From contig JAWZSP010000007.1 of the NCBI GenBank assembly GCA_034401135.1, positions 806,001 to 870,000 on the forward strand: a stretch of 64,000 bases of DNA, given 5' to 3'. This stretch comes from Volutella citrinella. Lineage: Eukaryota; Ascomycota; Sordariomycetes; Hypocreales; Nectriaceae. A program made the position numbers and the translations under genes. Positions 1 through 11,655 of the stretch are shown here, one piece after another; positions within the stretch are counted from its first letter, which is position 1; each line of letters starts with the position of its first letter. The notes below the pieces were generated by a model. It worked only from the letters and a program-made list of their open reading frames with translations, was not told where the DNA came from and did not search any database.

Positions 1-1501
1 GTGGGCTGGTGGGGGGATTGAGGGGAATGAGGCCAGTAGTTCACAATGGAGCGGATGACGGATTGATTCATCCGCCTGGAGGAACTGTTCCTGTGTGCCT
101 GAAGGACCGTGTGACACATGTATGTAGCCCGAGTGGGACAAGCTGAACGAAAGCCCGGATGTCATCGCTCTGGCGGGCGATCCAGATGGATAATGGAAAA
201 CCCTGCTGTTGCTAAAAAAGGGGGTGGAGGTTGGTGTGTGTGGGAGGAGGCCATCGCGAGGCTACTGTGCTGTGAAGTTGCACAGTCCGGCACAGAGCCA
301 CAGACCAGAATCTGGGGAAGCATTGGGGCTCCAGAGACAAATGAGAGACACGCCAACGGTGACTTGGGGGGAGTTGTGCAGCGGACTAGGCCCGCTGCTT
401 GCTCGCCTATTGGACGGCTCATTTCAGCCTCGGACAGGCTGGCATGGGTTTGTGTCGGTGCTCTCTGTGCGTTGTGGAGCGCCCATCACGCCTGGAGATT
501 GCACCGCAGCGGCCGTGCCCAAGACGATGTGCTTCGTTCGCCGCTAGTGCGCCGCGCTGGCTGCTGACGGGACATATTGCCTTTGCGTCTAGGGGCTTGC
601 AGATGGAGCTTGCTGCTGGGCTGATCTCCATGCCGTCCCATCCATCACGACGCCCCGGCAATGCGAAGATGACCACGAGAGGGAGGCCACAGGTGGGCTG
701 GCAAGCAAGCAGTGGTGGGCGAATACCTCGTCGGCTAGGTAGCGACCCCTGTCCCGCCGTGACATTCCTGAGCAGCAAATGCGCCGAGAGGCGGATTTCC
801 CCTGCGCTCATGGGCTCGCCGGTCTTGGGCTCTTGGGTGACCGGGGGTTCTATGGTCGTGCGCCTGTGGCTCGTAGCATCACTGGATCCGTGGATGGCCT
901 GGAGCGGGCCTGCGGTCGAGCTAAGCCCAATATTGTCTCCTCTACTACCAGGCCGCTCATGATATCGCGAGTCCGCCCGTCTCAGCCGGGGCCCGGGTCA
1001 TTTCTGCAAAAGCCATCGAGCCCCGTCCGCCCGCTCCCACTCTCCTTGCTCTTGCTGCTTCTTCTGCCGTCCTCTTCGATCCTAACCTACCGACTGTCGT
1101 TTGCCCTCTTTGCGTTACGGAACACGTCTTGTCCCGTCGCTTTCTTTCGCTTGCACTTACACCTCTCTTCTTCCTCGCCTTTCGTTCTCGCACTCTCGCT
1201 ACGCCGCCCATTATTACTCCTACCTAATACGGACGAGAATACCTCGACAGGTAAAACCACCCCACAAAAGCACCTGTTGATTCTTGTGTGACTCGACCTC
1301 CTCTGAGACAGCCCCGAGGCTGCTTTCCTGGCGTTTGGATTTCTCCTGCGTTGGCACAGAGACTTTGGACTTGCTTTGCCTTCCGGGCCTCACTTGGTCA
1401 ACGATGCTTGTTGATAAGGCCCAGTGGCTGACCAAAATGCTTCTTCCAGCCACCCGACCGACCCTCGCACCATTTTCGAAAGATCACCAAACAACTTCAC
1501 A
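1..1501. other. Intergenic, 5' flank of the DUF7707 gene
   Basis: No reading frame here shows protein-like composition or a recognisable domain. A strongly pyrimidine-rich stretch (about 1035-1220) is typical of promoters and leaders of well-expressed filamentous fungal genes and probably belongs to the + strand gene starting at 1502. Confidence 0.5.
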
Positions 1502-2242
1502 ATGCCTTCCGTCAAGAGCACCGTCTTCGCCCTGGCCACTGCCTTTGTGGCCGTCGCTCACGCCGACTACGTGATCGACCCCAAGAGTGTCTCCCTCTCC
1601 ATCCGACGTGAGCTGCCTTGCCTCATACCCACCCAAGATTCGATATACTGACAACGGGCGTAGAGGGCTGGTGCAAGAGTGAGAAGAGCATCTGCCCCGC
1701 CATCTGCCAGGAAATCTCCGACGGCACCACCAAGGTCAACGAGTGCACACCCGTAAGTGCCCCTTTCGCAGCCTTGTCCGACTTTTCTTTTGCTCCCCGA
1801 CCCGTTCTGACTCGACTTGCAGGAGACGCTCACCTACGGCTGCATCTGCGGTGATGGCAAGCAACCCAACGTGTCCGAGTACTCCCTCTCGCTGCCGTAC
1901 TTTGTCTGCCAGGAATGGGGAAACCAGTGTGTCAAGGACTGCAAGGGCAACAACGCTTGCTCAGCCGCCTGCCGTGAGGACCACCCTTGCGGTGCCACCA
2001 ACCCCAAACAATACACTACCACCCTCAGCGCCGAGCCCACCAGCGGCGTCGCCAAGGCCACCCAGACCCAGAAGGAGGAGGATGTTGTCCACAGCGGTGA
2101 TGTTGTCTCCAGCAGCTCCAACGGCAACTCTGGCAAATCCAGCAGCGACAAGTCCGCCGCTGTTTCTGCCGTCGATGTCGGCCGTCTCTGGGGCCTTCCC
2201 CTGGTGATGGGTAGTATGTTCCTTGGCTTCGCCCTCCTGTAA
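1502..2242 (+). CDS. DUF7707 family cysteine-rich GPI-anchored-type cell-surface protein
   Basis: Exons 1502-1607, 1664-1752 and 1823-2242 give 204 residues. The introns are GT-AG and the frame is preserved across both joins. A signal peptide (about residues 1-20, ending in AHA) is followed by a compact domain with regularly spaced cysteines (motifs GWCKSEKS, CPAICQE, YGCICGDG, FVCQEWGNQC) that matches the fungal DUF7707 fold. A Ser/Thr/Lys-rich linker follows, and the protein ends in a hydrophobic tail (LPLVMGSMFLGFALL), as expected for a GPI-anchor signal. The function of DUF7707 proteins is not known; the architecture suggests a wall or membrane surface protein. The start at 1502 is preceded by AACTTCACA and gives the signal peptide, which supports it. 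A possible poly(A) signal AATAAA lies at 2551. Confidence 0.85.
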
Positions 2243-3766
2243 GGAGCGGATATTAGCCCTAGGATGGACGCAGCCTTGTTTTGCTCATTTTCCTGATTTG
2301 TGACTTTGCTCATTGATTGAGAGCCTTTTGGGACGTCTTGGTGTTTCTCGGTGTTTTGGATCTTCGTGGGCTCGGCATCATCATATAGTCCTCAACGCCA
2401 TCCCCTCCTTTTTTTACCCCCAGTACCAGTGGTGGGACAGTCGAGGCCCATGGGCAGCTTCTGTTGTGCGGCCACTGGCGCCGCTCGCGCGAACCTCATC
2501 TTTACTATTCAAAATAATGTCTTAGAGTCGGTAGCGGTGGGGGATGCTATAATAAAACAAAAGAATAATGATGGATTACCATTCATATGGGCTTGCATCG
2601 ATGCGACTGACTCTGGCTCATTGTGCAAGTCGGCAAGGCGATCGAGTGGTTCGTGGTGAAGGTGAGGTCGAGTGGTCATGCAAGTGGTAAGTGGGAAGTT
2701 AGAATAACGTGGTTTGATGTGCTGCGTCATCGGATTCGATCCACTCCCTTCACCCAAGCAAAGCCAAAAAGTCCTACCATAATATATGGCGGCAGACAAA
2801 GCGGGCCAAGGAGCATTGACAGTCTGACAGTGACACAAGCTTACTTGCTTACCTTAGGTAGGGCGCATCATCGCATGTGGCATGTGATTTTGCATTCAAA
2901 TCGAAACGGGCCCTCGGCCCCCAACGAGATTCTCTTGATCAGATACACGTATTATTTCAATACAGGGTCATGCCCCAACCAACAGAGGCCCGCACGTGGC
3001 TCCACGACGAAGGCCTGACCACTCCGCCTGAGCCCATCACGCCCGTTTGACGCATGCATCGAACTCGTCGCAGCTGGGCCACTGGTGATTGGTGGCTCAG
3101 CCTTGGGAAAAGGAGATGGGCGACTTTGATGAAACAGGGCCAGAAGGCGGTCATTTGCCCCGTCATGTTGGCCTCTGGGCTAGCTGGCTCGTCGATTCTT
3201 AAATTACCTATTCTTGCTCATGCCTCGATGCCATGGAGGAATTGGGGGTGCGGCAGGGCGGCCACTAATGGGCTGCTATCAATCACCTGCCCCATCGTTT
3301 GCGTTTCACAGGTCGACTGACGCTGTGGCGACCGCCTCCGGCCCTCTGATGGCTGCTGGCCGGCGCCCCTGGAGCTAGCCCAGAAGCACGCTGGAGCGTC
3401 GGTCAGTGGGTCGGATCTGGCGCTGCGGCAGGGGAACCTTGCATCATCCAGCGTGCTGCACCCACTGGAACCCACCAGCCAACAGCGCCCCCATTTCCGA
3501 TCAACCAATCTTGCATCCGTCTTCAGCTGCAACCACAAGCAGGATTTCCATACCGCCTCGCCCCGAAACGCGATCCATCCGTCCTTGGCTTGGTCCGGCT
3601 TGGTCCTGCGCCGCCCTGTAGGCTGTAGCCGCGTGCTGAGGCGTTGTCCGCCAACCGTTGTGGTTCAGACGCACCTGCAAGCAAGCGCGTGCCCGTTCGA
3701 GCTGGTGCTGCCGCCTCTTTTTTAACTGCCCCTCCGCCCACCGGCCCCTCACCCTTCCCTCCCGTC
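2243..3766. other. Intergenic between DUF7707 gene and EPT1
   Basis: No convincing coding frame. AATAAA at 2551-2556 could end the upstream transcript. A CCAAT box at 3506-3510 lies about 260 bp before the EPT1 start, a normal position for a HAP-complex site. The rest appears unstructured. Confidence 0.45.
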
Positions 3767-5444
3767 ATGTCAAGCAACGACACACTGCCGCTGCACAATC
3801 CAACTCCGTCAGATCCCAGCGGCAGGAACATGGCTCCCAACAACAGCAGTGAGTATACACGTCCAACCCCCCTCCGGAGCCTTGTGTGCTGCAACACCGG
3901 GGTGCTCTGCGACGGAGGAGCTCCCAATAGAACAACCCCTTGCGCGAACCCGGTGTGGCGGTGGCAGTCGGGTCCTTTTTGGTCTGCATGTGCTAACTAA
4001 CTTTGCGCTGCAGAAAAGGCCATCGCCGAGTGCATCTCGGACGAGGCTCTCTCGCACCTCAAGTCGTACAAATACTCCAGCGTCGACCTGTCCCCGACGT
4101 CTAAATACATCCTCGGCCCCTTTGTGCGTTCTCGAACCCCATACCCTGCGCCCGATGCCGTCATGTGGCCCCCGTCTCCTAATCGACGGCCCGAGCTCTC
4201 TCCAATGTCATAGCTTCATGATGAGTCTATGAGGTAGCTAACAACTCTTTGCGCCTCCTTCTAGTGGAACGCCTTTGTCGAGATTCTGCCGCTATGGCTT
4301 GCCCCGAACATGGTCACCCTCCTCGGGTTCTTCTTCATCCTCGGAAACATCTTGCTATGCGCAATCTACATCCCTGACCTTGTTGGCCCGGTAGGTCGCC
4401 CTCCAGGCTGACATCTTGCAACCTTGGAACGGACTGACGATTGTCTAGGGACCTACTTGGGTCTATTTCAGCTTCGCGTTTGGCCTTTTCATGTACCAGA
4501 CAATGGACAACGTCGATGGAAAGCAGGCTCGCCGAACCGGCACCTCGAGCGGCCTTGGAGAGCTTTTCGACCACGGCATCGACTCCCTGAACTGCACCCT
4601 CGGCAGTCTGCTTGAGACGGCCGCCATGGGACTCGGAACATCGCCCGCCGGAGTCTTCACCGCGCTGGTCCCCTGTCTCCCCATGTTCTTTTCGACATGG
4701 GAGACGTACCACACGCATACGTTGTATCTTGGCGTCATCAATGGCCCCACCGAGGGTATCCTCATTGCCTGCTCAATCATGGCTGTTGCTGGCATCTACG
4801 GCCCCGACGTCTTTTCCCAGCCGCTTACCGAGGTCTTCCTAGGAGGTTACTTCTCCGGTCTCGAGAGCCTCATTGGAAAGACGACCTTCCTCGACATTTG
4901 GATTGGCCTCATCATCAGCTCGCTCGTCTTCACCCAGATTCCCTTCTGCGTCTACAACGTTGTGCAAGCGAGGCGAAAGAACGGTCTCCCCGTGGCCCCC
5001 GTCTTCCTCGAATGGACTCCTATGGCTGTTTACACCCTCTCTATCGGGGCGTGGGCCTACTCGCCATACAGCACTCTGATGAAGGAGAACCACCTCATGC
5101 TGTTCTGCTTCACCCTCTCTCTCGTCTTTGGGCGCATGACGACAAAGATGATTCTTGCCCACCTGACCCGCCAACCCTTCCCGTACTGGACTGTCATGCT
5201 CACGCCTCTTGTCGGCGGCGCTGTGCTCGGCAACCTTCCTCGCTTCGGTTTCCCCCAAGTCACGGCCCACTTTGAGCTTTGCTACCTCTGGGCTTATTTC
5301 GCCTTTGCTGTCATCGTCTACTTCCGATGGGCTTTCCTTGTTGTGGGCAGCATCTGCGACTATCTTGGAATAAATGCTCTCACCATCCCCAAGGAGAAGC
5401 AATTGGCCAACAAACAGGCCCGTGCCGCGGGGAAGCAACATTAA
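3767..5444 (+). CDS. EPT1: sn-1,2-diacylglycerol ethanolamine-/choline-phosphotransferase
   Basis: Exons 3767-3848, 4014-4123, 4265-4390 and 4449-5444 give 437 residues. The enzyme transfers phosphoethanolamine or phosphocholine from the CDP-alcohol to diacylglycerol, the last step of the Kennedy pathway, in ER/Golgi membranes. The CDP-alcohol phosphotransferase signature is intact: D126, D129-G130, A133-R134, G143, D147 and D151. About eight to ten hydrophobic segments follow, and the C-terminus is lysine-rich, compatible with ER retention. Length is close to yeast Ept1/Cpt1 (about 390-410) plus a short N-terminal extension. A second ATG at 3830 (MAPNNS) in the same frame could be the actual start and would remove 21 residues. 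Sequence alone does not separate ethanolamine from choline specificity. Confidence 0.92.
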
Positions 5445-6238
5445 ATGGCGAGAGAGCATTTCACACCCAAGGTGCCGAGGCTGCCCTTGATAACGTATCG
5501 CGCGAATGATGAGGCGAACTCAGCTGACGCGGGCTGCGTGCCGGTCATGAATGCCACAGGGAGTTTCGTCTGGCGAAATGCTCCGGGCTTCTCCAGGTCC
5601 AGTCATTGCATTCAACATGACACTAGCATTTACAACAGCATGACGGGCGTTAGACCATCTTCATTTTTTGCATTCTTTCTGGCGCCCAGGATAAACCAAC
5701 AGCACGTGTATGACGGATCGTGACGAAAAGGCCTCGCTGTACTTAGGCTGCATAAATGTATTTAATATAGCATACTCAACGTTCAGATCTCACTGTCGAG
5801 TGAATAAGCGAGACAATTTACGGACGCGGGGTGCAATCTGTGAGCTGGCACGGATCAGCAACGCTCGGCGGCTCATGAGCAGATGTCATGACCAGAGGCA
5901 TTTTGAGTGTAAACCGATTTTAAGAACCAATCATGACGAACATGCGCCCCGCCTTCAGTTGCACAGACAGGGATCCTGGCACTGAGCATCAACACCATGT
6001 GTCGCTTACAGGTACCGGATTATATCAGAGTACAAGCTCAATGGATTCCGATTGTCCATTCTTCGCCGGCAAACTATCTGGCCGCTAACAGCGCTCAATA
6101 CAAGCAAGCTTGAGTAGAGTTCGGTATTAGCTCTATTTTGGGCGGATGTCTTTTACTTGCAAATGGTTATGTTTCAGTCTGATGAGGCTCTCTGCATACA
6201 TTCGGGATATCTGGACTTCTTCAATGTCTCGGCTTGTT
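5445..6238. other. Intergenic between convergent genes
   Basis: This is shared 3' flank of EPT1 (+) and the short-chain dehydrogenase (-). No domain-bearing frame, repeat or RNA gene was seen. Confidence 0.45.
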
Positions 6239-7143
6239 TCACTCCTTATAGTCGGTGAGAACCGCAGAGGGCCCCCATTCCTCCAGGAGTTGGATAGTAC
6301 TCTCGCATTTATCCCGAATGACCTTGACACAGTCCGACCCAAGAACCAGCCTTACCGGGATCTTCTTGTTCGCATAGTCCCCAGTCCTGGTCAAAACGTC
6401 CACCAGAACTTGAGCTGCCTTTGAAGCGTCACCGATTTGCTTGTTGTCCTTTTCATCCATCAATAGCCGGTAGTCGTCAGAGCCCTTATAGACGCCGTCA
6501 AGGCGCTTGGCCGTGCTAATACGCTTCCCAGCGTTGAGGAACGCAGTGCGGAACATGCCAGGCTCGATGCAGGTGACATGGATACCCAAAGGTTCTGCCT
6601 CGGCCGCCAATGACTCGGTGAAGCCGCTGACGGCCCATTTCGAGGAAGTATAGAAGGCAATGGCTGGGGACCCGGTCCAGCTACAGAGCGAGCCAAAGTT
6701 GGCGATGCAGCCGTGTTGTTGCTCGCGGAAGTAAGGGAGCATGGCACGGCAGAGCTTGATAGTACCAAACACATTGGTGTTGAACTGGTCGAAAACCTCC
6801 TTTTCACTTTGGCTAGACGTTAGTGTGTTTATGCAAGCAAAGAAGCAGGGAAAACTTGCCTGGCTTCCTCGACGCTTCCCTCCAATACGTATCCTGCGGC
6901 ATTGACAAGGTAAGTGATTGTGTCGTAGATGCCATACGCCTCGCGGATCTTGGCCTCGATGACCGTCTCGGGTGCGCAGACGTCGAGCACGAGGGCATTA
7001 GCGCCGGCAGCGACGAGACTGGAGATTTTGGAGATGGCTCGGGCAGTTGCGATGACATGGTGGCCACGGCGGAGCGCTTCCAGGCAGATGAAGTGGCCGA
7101 AGCCGGATCCAGCACCTGTTACGAGCCAAACTGGGGTTGACAT
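6239..7143 (-). CDS. Short-chain dehydrogenase/reductase (classical SDR)
   Basis: Exons 7143-6860 and 6812-6239 give 285 residues. This is a cytosolic NAD(P)-dependent oxidoreductase of the classical SDR family. The Rossmann nucleotide motif TGAGSGFG is at residues 9-16, NAAG follows beta-strand 4, the catalytic Ser is S136, and the YxxxK pair is Y149/K153. The substrate cannot be assigned; overall it resembles fungal SDRs annotated as oxidoreductases acting on carbonyl metabolites. The single 47-nt intron (6813-6859) has a GC donor (AG/GCAAGT) and CTAG acceptor. Splicing there restores the family-typical EEASQSEKEVFDQF join, whereas reading through meets a stop at 6829-6831. The gene is divergent from the glutaminyl cyclase gene, sharing a 1.2 kb upstream region. 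Confidence 0.9.
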
Positions 7144-8329
7144 GACTGATAGATGAGAGAATTGGAAGTTGAGTGGCTTTCAAGTGAGATTGAGAATGGA
7201 TCACAGCTCCTTGGCATACAAAGGTATCAAGATTCAGTGCGAGAAACGCGCTTCTTTATACATCAATGTCTTCGGGGTTTATCAATTACTTGTACTTGCG
7301 GTTTCTTCAACCTGGGAACTACTGCCCAACTACACAATGAACTCCGACCGGCGATAAGAACAACATCAGACGATTCGGCGTGAACCTTTGCGTGGCACAT
7401 TATAATACAAAAACATGGACTGGGCCGCCAATCATGATTAACGCCGAAGATGTTCGGGGATCGTCGACTATCGCTTGTCGGCGTTAAGGTGTGACGTGTA
7501 TCAGAGTAGTCGAGATCCCCAGAGGGCAGGTGAAGGCGGTTATAAGTACTAATAGGTAGGTAATCACTACCAGAAGCAGCGAGTATACAGTGTATTGCAT
7601 GAGGATTGCATGATTTCAACAGCGGTCCAAGTCGGGTTGAGGCTGAATCAGAGTTGGATGCCAATCGCGAGATGCCGCCGCTGGATTGAGTCAGTATCCG
7701 GTTTTATACATGTCTAAAGCCTGAGACCTGACACAGGGATAGACACAACTTAATCATAGGATGCCTTCTAATAAGCCAATTAATTCCTCCGCACTGATAG
7801 TCTGATAGAAACCCTCCTCCCAACCTGACGTGAGCCCACAACGTCCAGCGCCCCGCCCGCTGAAGGCCGGACCTGAAGGGCAACGTCAGTGGCGCGCGCC
7901 AGGGGACGCGACGCAAGGGGCCAGGTGGTGTTTCGCGCCACAGGGTCCAAATGCCAGCATATCCCTGGGCGGACAGCGGCGGACGGCGCCAGAAAGAGAA
8001 CACCTAGGCCCGTTGGCCGACGTTAGGGAGGCGCACCAGCCAGGCGACTCCATCGCCAATCCCACACTCGACTCGCTCTAGACACTTTCGATATACCGAC
8101 TACTCCCGTCAGCTCAGCCTTCTCGCTGCTGCCCGCCCAACGAGACGACGGCCCGGTATGAGCAAGCGCCGCGACGAGACCCTCCATATCGTCCGATAAA
8201 CCCATCCGTTGGTGGTGTGGCCTTGCCGCCCCCCGCCCGCTGCCGCTGCCGCTGCCGCTGCGCGCCCTTGCTCTTTCGTCTGCCCGCGCGGCTCGCTTCC
8301 CCCCGATCCGCACCGCAAACGCCGCCAAC
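7144..8329. promoter_or_regulatory. Divergent upstream region (SDR / glutaminyl cyclase)
   Basis: About 1.2 kb lies between two divergent starts. A short hexanucleotide repeat of GCCGCT (about 8239-8262) sits in the probable leader of the + strand gene. No gene was found; a promoter role is inferred from the layout only. Confidence 0.4.
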
Positions 8330-9609
8330 ATGGCTCGTCGTCCCTCGCCCGGAAGCCTCCTCCTGGCTCTCGGCCTCTCTCTGGCTTGTCTCCTGGGCCT
8401 GCTCGCCTCCATCGCCGCCGCCGCGTCGGCATCAGACACCAACGCGCCAATGGCCCTCTCCGACGACGACCTGCGCAACATCCCCTCGCCGACCGACGAC
8501 GACTTCGACGTCACCACCGGCAAGCTGCTGGCCCCGATCCTCGTCCCCCGCGTCTCCGGCACCGAGGGCAACTTCAAGGTCCAGAAGCACTTTGTCGACT
8601 TCTTCCGCAACGAGCTCCCCGGCTGGGAGCTCACATGGCAGAACTCGACTTCCAAGACGCCCGTCACCGGCGACAAGGACGTGCCCTTCTCCAACCTCAT
8701 CCTGCGCCGCGACCCGCCGTGGGCCGTTGACGGCTCCGTGAGCCGCCTGACGCTCGTCGCGCACTATGATAGCAAATACAGCCCCGAGGGCTTCATCGGC
8801 GCGACAGACAGCGCCGCGCCGTGTGCCATGCTGATGCACGTGGCCAAGAGCGTCGACAAGGCCCTCCAGGGCAAGTGGGATGATATGAAAAAGAACAACG
8901 AGGACGGTCTGGATGAAGATAAGGGCGTGCAGATCCTGCTCCTCGACGGCGAAGAAGCCTTTCTGCACTGGAACGACCACGATTCGGTCTATGGCGCCAG
9001 GTACGTCAATGTTGTCAAAAGGCAGCCACATCTGATGGACTTTACTGACACGTGCGGGCAACATGTAGGTCACTCGCCGATGCATGGGGCTCACAGGTGC
9101 ATGCCTACGGATCAACCTTTAAGAACCCCCTCGACTCCATCTCGCTCTTCGTCCTGCTCGACCTGCTCGGCGAGCAGAGGCCCCGGGTCCCATCCTACTT
9201 CCTGCCCACGCACTGGGCGTATCGGAAGATGGCGGCCCTTGAGAAGCGCATGCGAGACCTCAACGTCCTCGAGACCAGCGTCAAGACCCCGTTCCTGTAC
9301 AACTCGGACAAGAGGGCCAACATGTTCGGCCCCAGCGGCATCGACGACGACCACCGGCCCTTTATGGAGCGCGGCGTCCAGGTCCTGCATGTCATCCCCA
9401 ACCCTTTCCCCGTCGTCTGGCACAACATGAATGACGATGGCGATCACCTGGACATGCCGACGGTGCGGGACTGGGCGCGCATCGCGACGGCTTTCGTCGT
9501 CGAGTGGATGGACATCCAGGCCTTCATGCCCAAGGCCAAGGGCACGCAGGCAAAGCGCAGCAAGTCGGCGGCCACGGCGTCGACAACGAGCCGTCGGACG
9601 GAACTATAG
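8330..9609 (+). CDS. Secreted glutaminyl-peptide cyclotransferase (M28 fold)
   Basis: Exons 8330-9000 and 9069-9609 give 403 residues. The enzyme converts N-terminal Gln (or Glu) of peptides to pyroglutamate in the secretory pathway or outside the cell. An N-terminal hydrophobic signal or anchor spans about residues 9-33. The zinc-site residues of animal glutaminyl cyclases are present: D160 (in GATDSAAPC), E209 (in LLDGEEAF, with E208 as the general base) and H342 (in VVWHNMNDD). The HYDSK strand and the FGPSGIDDDHRPF loop also match the family. The C-terminal 35 residues are basic and Ser/Thr-rich. The GT-AG intron 9001-9068 splits the Arg codon of YGAR/SLADAW. Confidence 0.9.
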
Positions 9610-11655
9610 AAGGGCCCGAACGAGCGTTGAAGCACGGTAGAGGGCATACATTATCAGCGAAGGGGGACGTTTAGACGAAGGGAAGCGAAGCGGCGCGTGT
9701 TTCGGGGTTTCCTGGTTTGGCGTTTGGGTAGCATGTTAAATGTGTAAAAAGTGCAACGAATGGGTTCCAAAGGACAGATACAGCACGGTGCTGCTGGCCG
9801 TGCTGGGGCATTGTAAAGGGAATGGATCATGGCATGGCCTTTTGTTAGCTCGCGGCGGTAAGAGAAAGAAACGGCCGTCGATCTCGGCTCAGTGTGACAT
9901 TAGCGGCATGTCGATCAGGAGTATCGCTCCGAGGACCAGTGCACACTCTCTACGGCATAGATATTTTCTTCCTAAATACATGCCGGATTGTGCAGCATCA
10001 GCCAAGAGAGAGGCTTGCTCTGGCCGGCTCTCTTCTCGCTAACGTCGATGCAATGCAACCCAACCACGAGTCTCAGACCGGCTCCGTGCCGGACAGCAAG
10101 AGCCGAAGCCCAGCGACGATGATAAAGGCGCCAACATCCACTGTCAAGTTCGTCAACAAGGCCTCACAGGCTTCACACCGAGTCATGCCAAGGGTGGCGA
10201 CGTCATTGCTGTCCAAGGCCCTGCTCGGCTCCCCGATTTGAGCAGAGTCTGCATCGTGGCCCACCGTCCAAACGCGTGGTTTTGTTTTTTCGGGAGGGGC
10301 CCCTTGTGAGATGACTGCTTGCCTGCTGTGACATGCAAGACCCGGCCCGCACCATCCATCATCGCTGCTTGAACGGGAGCTGTCATGACACGACCGGTCC
10401 CTCTGACGGCTGTTGGCCGAGAAGGCGCATGTGGCAGGGCACTAATTCCATCTTTGGACGCGCCAGCGCGGGGGGGACCAGCGAGAATGGGAAGGGCCGG
10501 AGGCGTTACTAGAGGGCGCTGGAGGAACTTGAGGAAGAGGCATTTAACGCCCGAGCTGAGACGCCTGCCGCCGCCGCCGCCGCACCAGAGGCATCAGTCG
10601 AAAATAGGTAAAAGCGCTCCGTACCTGTGCTACCGTATCGCAGAGACGATAGGTATTCGCCAGGCAGGCCTGGGCGACAGGGGCATTTGGCCCCAGTGAG
10701 GCAAACATACGGTAGCTGGTCATCCATGCCGTCGATTTAACGCTTCCCGAAGTAAACGCCAGAATATCCGTGATTGGCTAGCGGCACGGCGCAGGCCTTG
10801 TCCGAGTGGCCGGCTGGAGGGCGGTAATGACAGTTGATAGGGAACATTGGGCGATTCATTGCAGGGTCCTCTTTGCATGGGCCGCCTGCATGGCCCGGTT
10901 GAGTCTCGTCTGTCTGTCTCGCCTCGCCTGGCACCCGGCTCTCTCTGGCATATGTAAGGGATTTTGGTCAAGCCAACAATAGATGGCTTCGGGGGCCGTC
11001 TCTGGCGTTGTGCTGCCTGTTCAATGGCGTTGGTGGAGTGGGTGTCGCGGGCAGGGAAGAGACCGGGGCATCCTGCGGGACCCATTCCACTGCGTTGGAA
11101 CACTGCGCCATCTTCCAAGAGGGCGATGGATGAGCCTCACTTGCCTCACCGTACCGTACCAAACGGTACATGATTCCTGCCGCCGCAGCAGCGGCCGTAA
11201 TACGCAATAGGCCCACAGTAATAACGCCGGGGGCGAGGCGACCTAAGCGGGCGCCAGTCCAGAATCCAGATCCAATCCCTCAAGCCCCTGTGGGTCACCC
11301 TTGGTGGGCAGCATCCCCAGACTGTGAATGAGACCATCCGTCTTCCGACGTGGGCGGCGGCCTTGCCTTACTGCGCAGGGTGGCTTCTTGGTTCGTCCCG
11401 GGTCGCGTCCTATTTCCCTGTCAGAGCTGCGCCAGGCCTCGTCTTACTCCTCTTCTCTTTCTTTTCCCTTGCATCAATCAGTCCTCACCTCGACTTGTAT
11501 TCCCACAAGTTTGTTGCGCAGAGACGAGAGCTGGCTTCCAGTCTCCCACTTACACACGCTCACACTGGCACTTGCACCACTTATACACTCAACCACACGC
11601 CGCTCCCCGCTTCGATCACGGCCAATTGCAGAAACACCCTCAGCTTCGTCGCATC
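9610..11655. other. Intergenic, 5' flank of the arylamine N-acetyltransferase gene
   Basis: The 2 kb contains no frame with protein-like features. It holds a short (GCC)n run at about 10566-10583 and, at about 11440-11475, a CT-rich tract that probably marks the promoter or leader of the gene at 11656. Confidence 0.4.

Noticed and set aside
399..962. 187-codon frame near the window start
   Set aside because: Low-quality composition with competing frames; no domain and no intron signals that would extend it.
8432..9115. 227-codon frame opposite the glutaminyl cyclase
   Set aside because: It is an antisense shadow of a gene whose active-site residues are all in the + frame.
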